NCBI RefSeq assembly: GCF_014268495.2
Contig: NZ_CP077087.1
Location: 5,289,001-5,353,000, forward strand
DNA from: Pseudomonas monsensis
GTDB lineage: Bacteria > Pseudomonadota > Gammaproteobacteria > Pseudomonadales > Pseudomonadaceae
DNA length: 64,000 nucleotides
Direction: 5' to 3'
The translations under genes and the position numbers were made by a program. A model generated the notes under the pieces. The model was not told where the DNA came from and searched no databases. It worked only from the letters and a program-made list of their open reading frames with translations. Of the stretch, positions 63,071 through 64,000 are shown piece after piece (within the stretch, counting starts at the first letter, position 1; each line of letters starts with the position of its first letter).

Positions 63071-63179
63071 ACGTGTGTGCTTCAGGTTTGTGTGCGGTGC
63101 TTTATCAGACAACCCGCGCATCCCCGCGCCAGTTTGGCTAAAATGCCGGCCTTTTCCACCGACACCGCCGGAAACCGCC

Positions 63180-63923
63180 GTGAGCAAAGAACCCGATCGC
63201 ATTTTCGCCCAGCCCCTGGACAAGGTGCCTGACTTCGCCTTCAACGAAGACGTGGTGCGGGTGTTCCCGGACATGATCAAGCGCTCGGTGCCGGGTTACC
63301 CGACCATCGTCGAAAACCTCGGCGTGCTCGCCGCGCAATTCGCCCAGCCGAACAGCGTGCTCTATGACCTTGGCGCGTCGCTCGGGGCGGTGACTCAGGC
63401 GCTTCGCCGCCATGTTCGCACCGACGGTTGCCGGGTGATCGCTGTGGATAACTCGGCGGCGATGGTCGAGCGGTGCCGCGAATACCTTAACGGCCAGAAT
63501 TCGATGTTCCAGGAGTTGCTGCCGGTCGAAGTGATTGAAGGCGACATCCTCGCCCTCGATTTCCAGCCTGCTTCGGTGGTGGCGCTGAATTTCACCCTGC
63601 AATTCATTGCCCCGGAACAGCGCACCGCGTTGCTCTCGCGTATCCGCCAATCTTTGCTGCCCGGCGGCGCATTGATTCTGTCGGAGAAACTGCGCTTCAA
63701 CGATGCCGAAGAGCACGCGCTGCTCACCGATCTGCACGTCGCGTTCAAACGCGCCAACGGCTACAGCGAACTGGAGATTGCCCAGAAGCGCAGCGCCATC
63801 GAAAACGTCATGAAGCCCGACAGCCTCGAAGAACACCGCGAACGCCTGCTGGCCGCCGGGTTCTCGAAAGTCGTGCCGTGGTTCCAGTGTCTTAACTTTG
63901 CCTCGTTGATTGCCTTGCCATGA
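63180..63923 (+). CDS. cmoA: carboxy-S-adenosyl-L-methionine synthase
   Basis: A 247-residue SAM-dependent enzyme. YDLGASLGAVTQALRRH is the SAM-binding motif I and AVDNSAAMVERCREYL the following acidic loop; FNEDVVRVFPDMIKRSVPGY is the CmoA N-terminal signature. CmoA makes carboxy-SAM from SAM and prephenate. CmoB then uses it to form 5-carboxymethoxyuridine at wobble position 34 of several tRNAs. The start is a GTG at 63180. The stop overlaps the cmoB ATG. Confidence 0.94.
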   Translation: MSKEPDRIFAQPLDKVPDFAFNEDVVRVFPDMIKRSVPGYPTIVENLGVLAAQFAQPNSVLYDLGASLGAVTQALRRHVRTDGCRVIAVDNSAAMVERCREYLNGQNSMFQELLPVEVIEGDILALDFQPASVVALNFTLQFIAPEQRTALLSRIRQSLLPGGALILSEKLRFNDAEEHALLTDLHVAFKRANGYSELEIAQKRSAIENVMKPDSLEEHRERLLAAGFSKVVPWFQCLNFASLIALP

Positions 63924-64000
63924 TTGATCTGTCCCCCCTCGCCCGCCGTCTGGCCGGCACACCGCTGGCCGAATGGGCCAGCACCCTGCAAGTGCAACTC
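63920..64000 (+). CDS. cmoB: tRNA U34 carboxymethyltransferase, start only
   Basis: Only the first 27 codons are in the window (MIDLSPLARRLAGTPLAEWA...). The ATGA overlap with cmoA and the sequence beginning typical of CmoB make the call secure. CmoB transfers the carboxymethyl group from carboxy-SAM to 5-hydroxyuridine at tRNA position 34. Confidence 0.88.
   Translation, partial: MIDLSPLARRLAGTPLAEWASTLQVQL

Overview
The window is about 60% GC chromosomal DNA from a Pseudomonas, most likely of the P. fluorescens group. The evidence is the oprB-gcd pair for periplasmic glucose oxidation, a Lon/chagasin/lysoplasmalogenase/cmoAB block, DUF6124-type small proteins, several Pseudomonas REP/REPIN families with a RAYT transposase, and CS1-type (class 5) fimbriae. 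Genes are densely packed with many 4-bp ATGA overlaps. No rRNA, tRNA, CRISPR array, integrase or phage was seen.

Layout. 1-4.0 kb: the end of an acetyltransferase-like gene, then an overlapping sensor kinase and sigma-54-dependent response regulator. 4.0-9.0 kb: ordinary metabolic genes (DsbA-like oxidoreductase, secreted alpha/beta hydrolase, metR, GNAT, LysE exporter, NUDIX). 9.0-18.9 kb: a dense signalling island. A receiver/HD-GYP protein is divergent from a five-gene overlapping operon: receiver-PAS-GGDEF-(degenerate EAL), receiver-(variant GGDEF)-EAL, a periplasmic di-haem cytochrome c peroxidase, an atypical membrane histidine kinase, and a receiver-histidine kinase. Three of these proteins share one unusual receiver type. 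19.2-26.3 kb: nitrilase-family hydrolase with a divergent LuxR regulator, FMN-dependent glutamate-synthase-like protein, a GtrA/GT39-like glycosyltransferase pair and an amino-acid permease. 26.7-28.2 kb: a tandemly duplicated REPIN-RAYT unit, both copies broken.

28.3-36.8 kb: a large GT51/transpeptidase protein, then a 1703-residue toxin/effector with leucine-rich repeats and a C-terminal NEL-type E3 ubiquitin ligase domain. 36.8-43.7 kb: a class 5 chaperone-usher fimbrial operon with two pilins and two tip-adhesin-like paralogues. 44.2-45.6 kb: yqjI/yqjH-like metal-responsive PadR repressor and ferric-siderophore reductase, with a perfect palindromic operator. 46.9-50.9 kb: oprB and gcd. 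51.2-53.0 kb: a duplicated DUF6124-type gene, each copy preceded by the same foldable leader. 53.2-59.0 kb: a 1911-residue toxin with two TIKI/ChaN/PMT-C2-like domains, the first apparently inactive. 59.2-64.0 kb: Lon-family protease, chagasin-like inhibitor, YhhN lysoplasmalogenase, cmoA and the start of cmoB.

The strongest candidates for under-described biology are the peroxidase/c-di-GMP/two-component operon (10.6-18.9 kb), the two giant toxins without an adjacent secretion system, and the structured leader shared by the two DUF6124-type genes.
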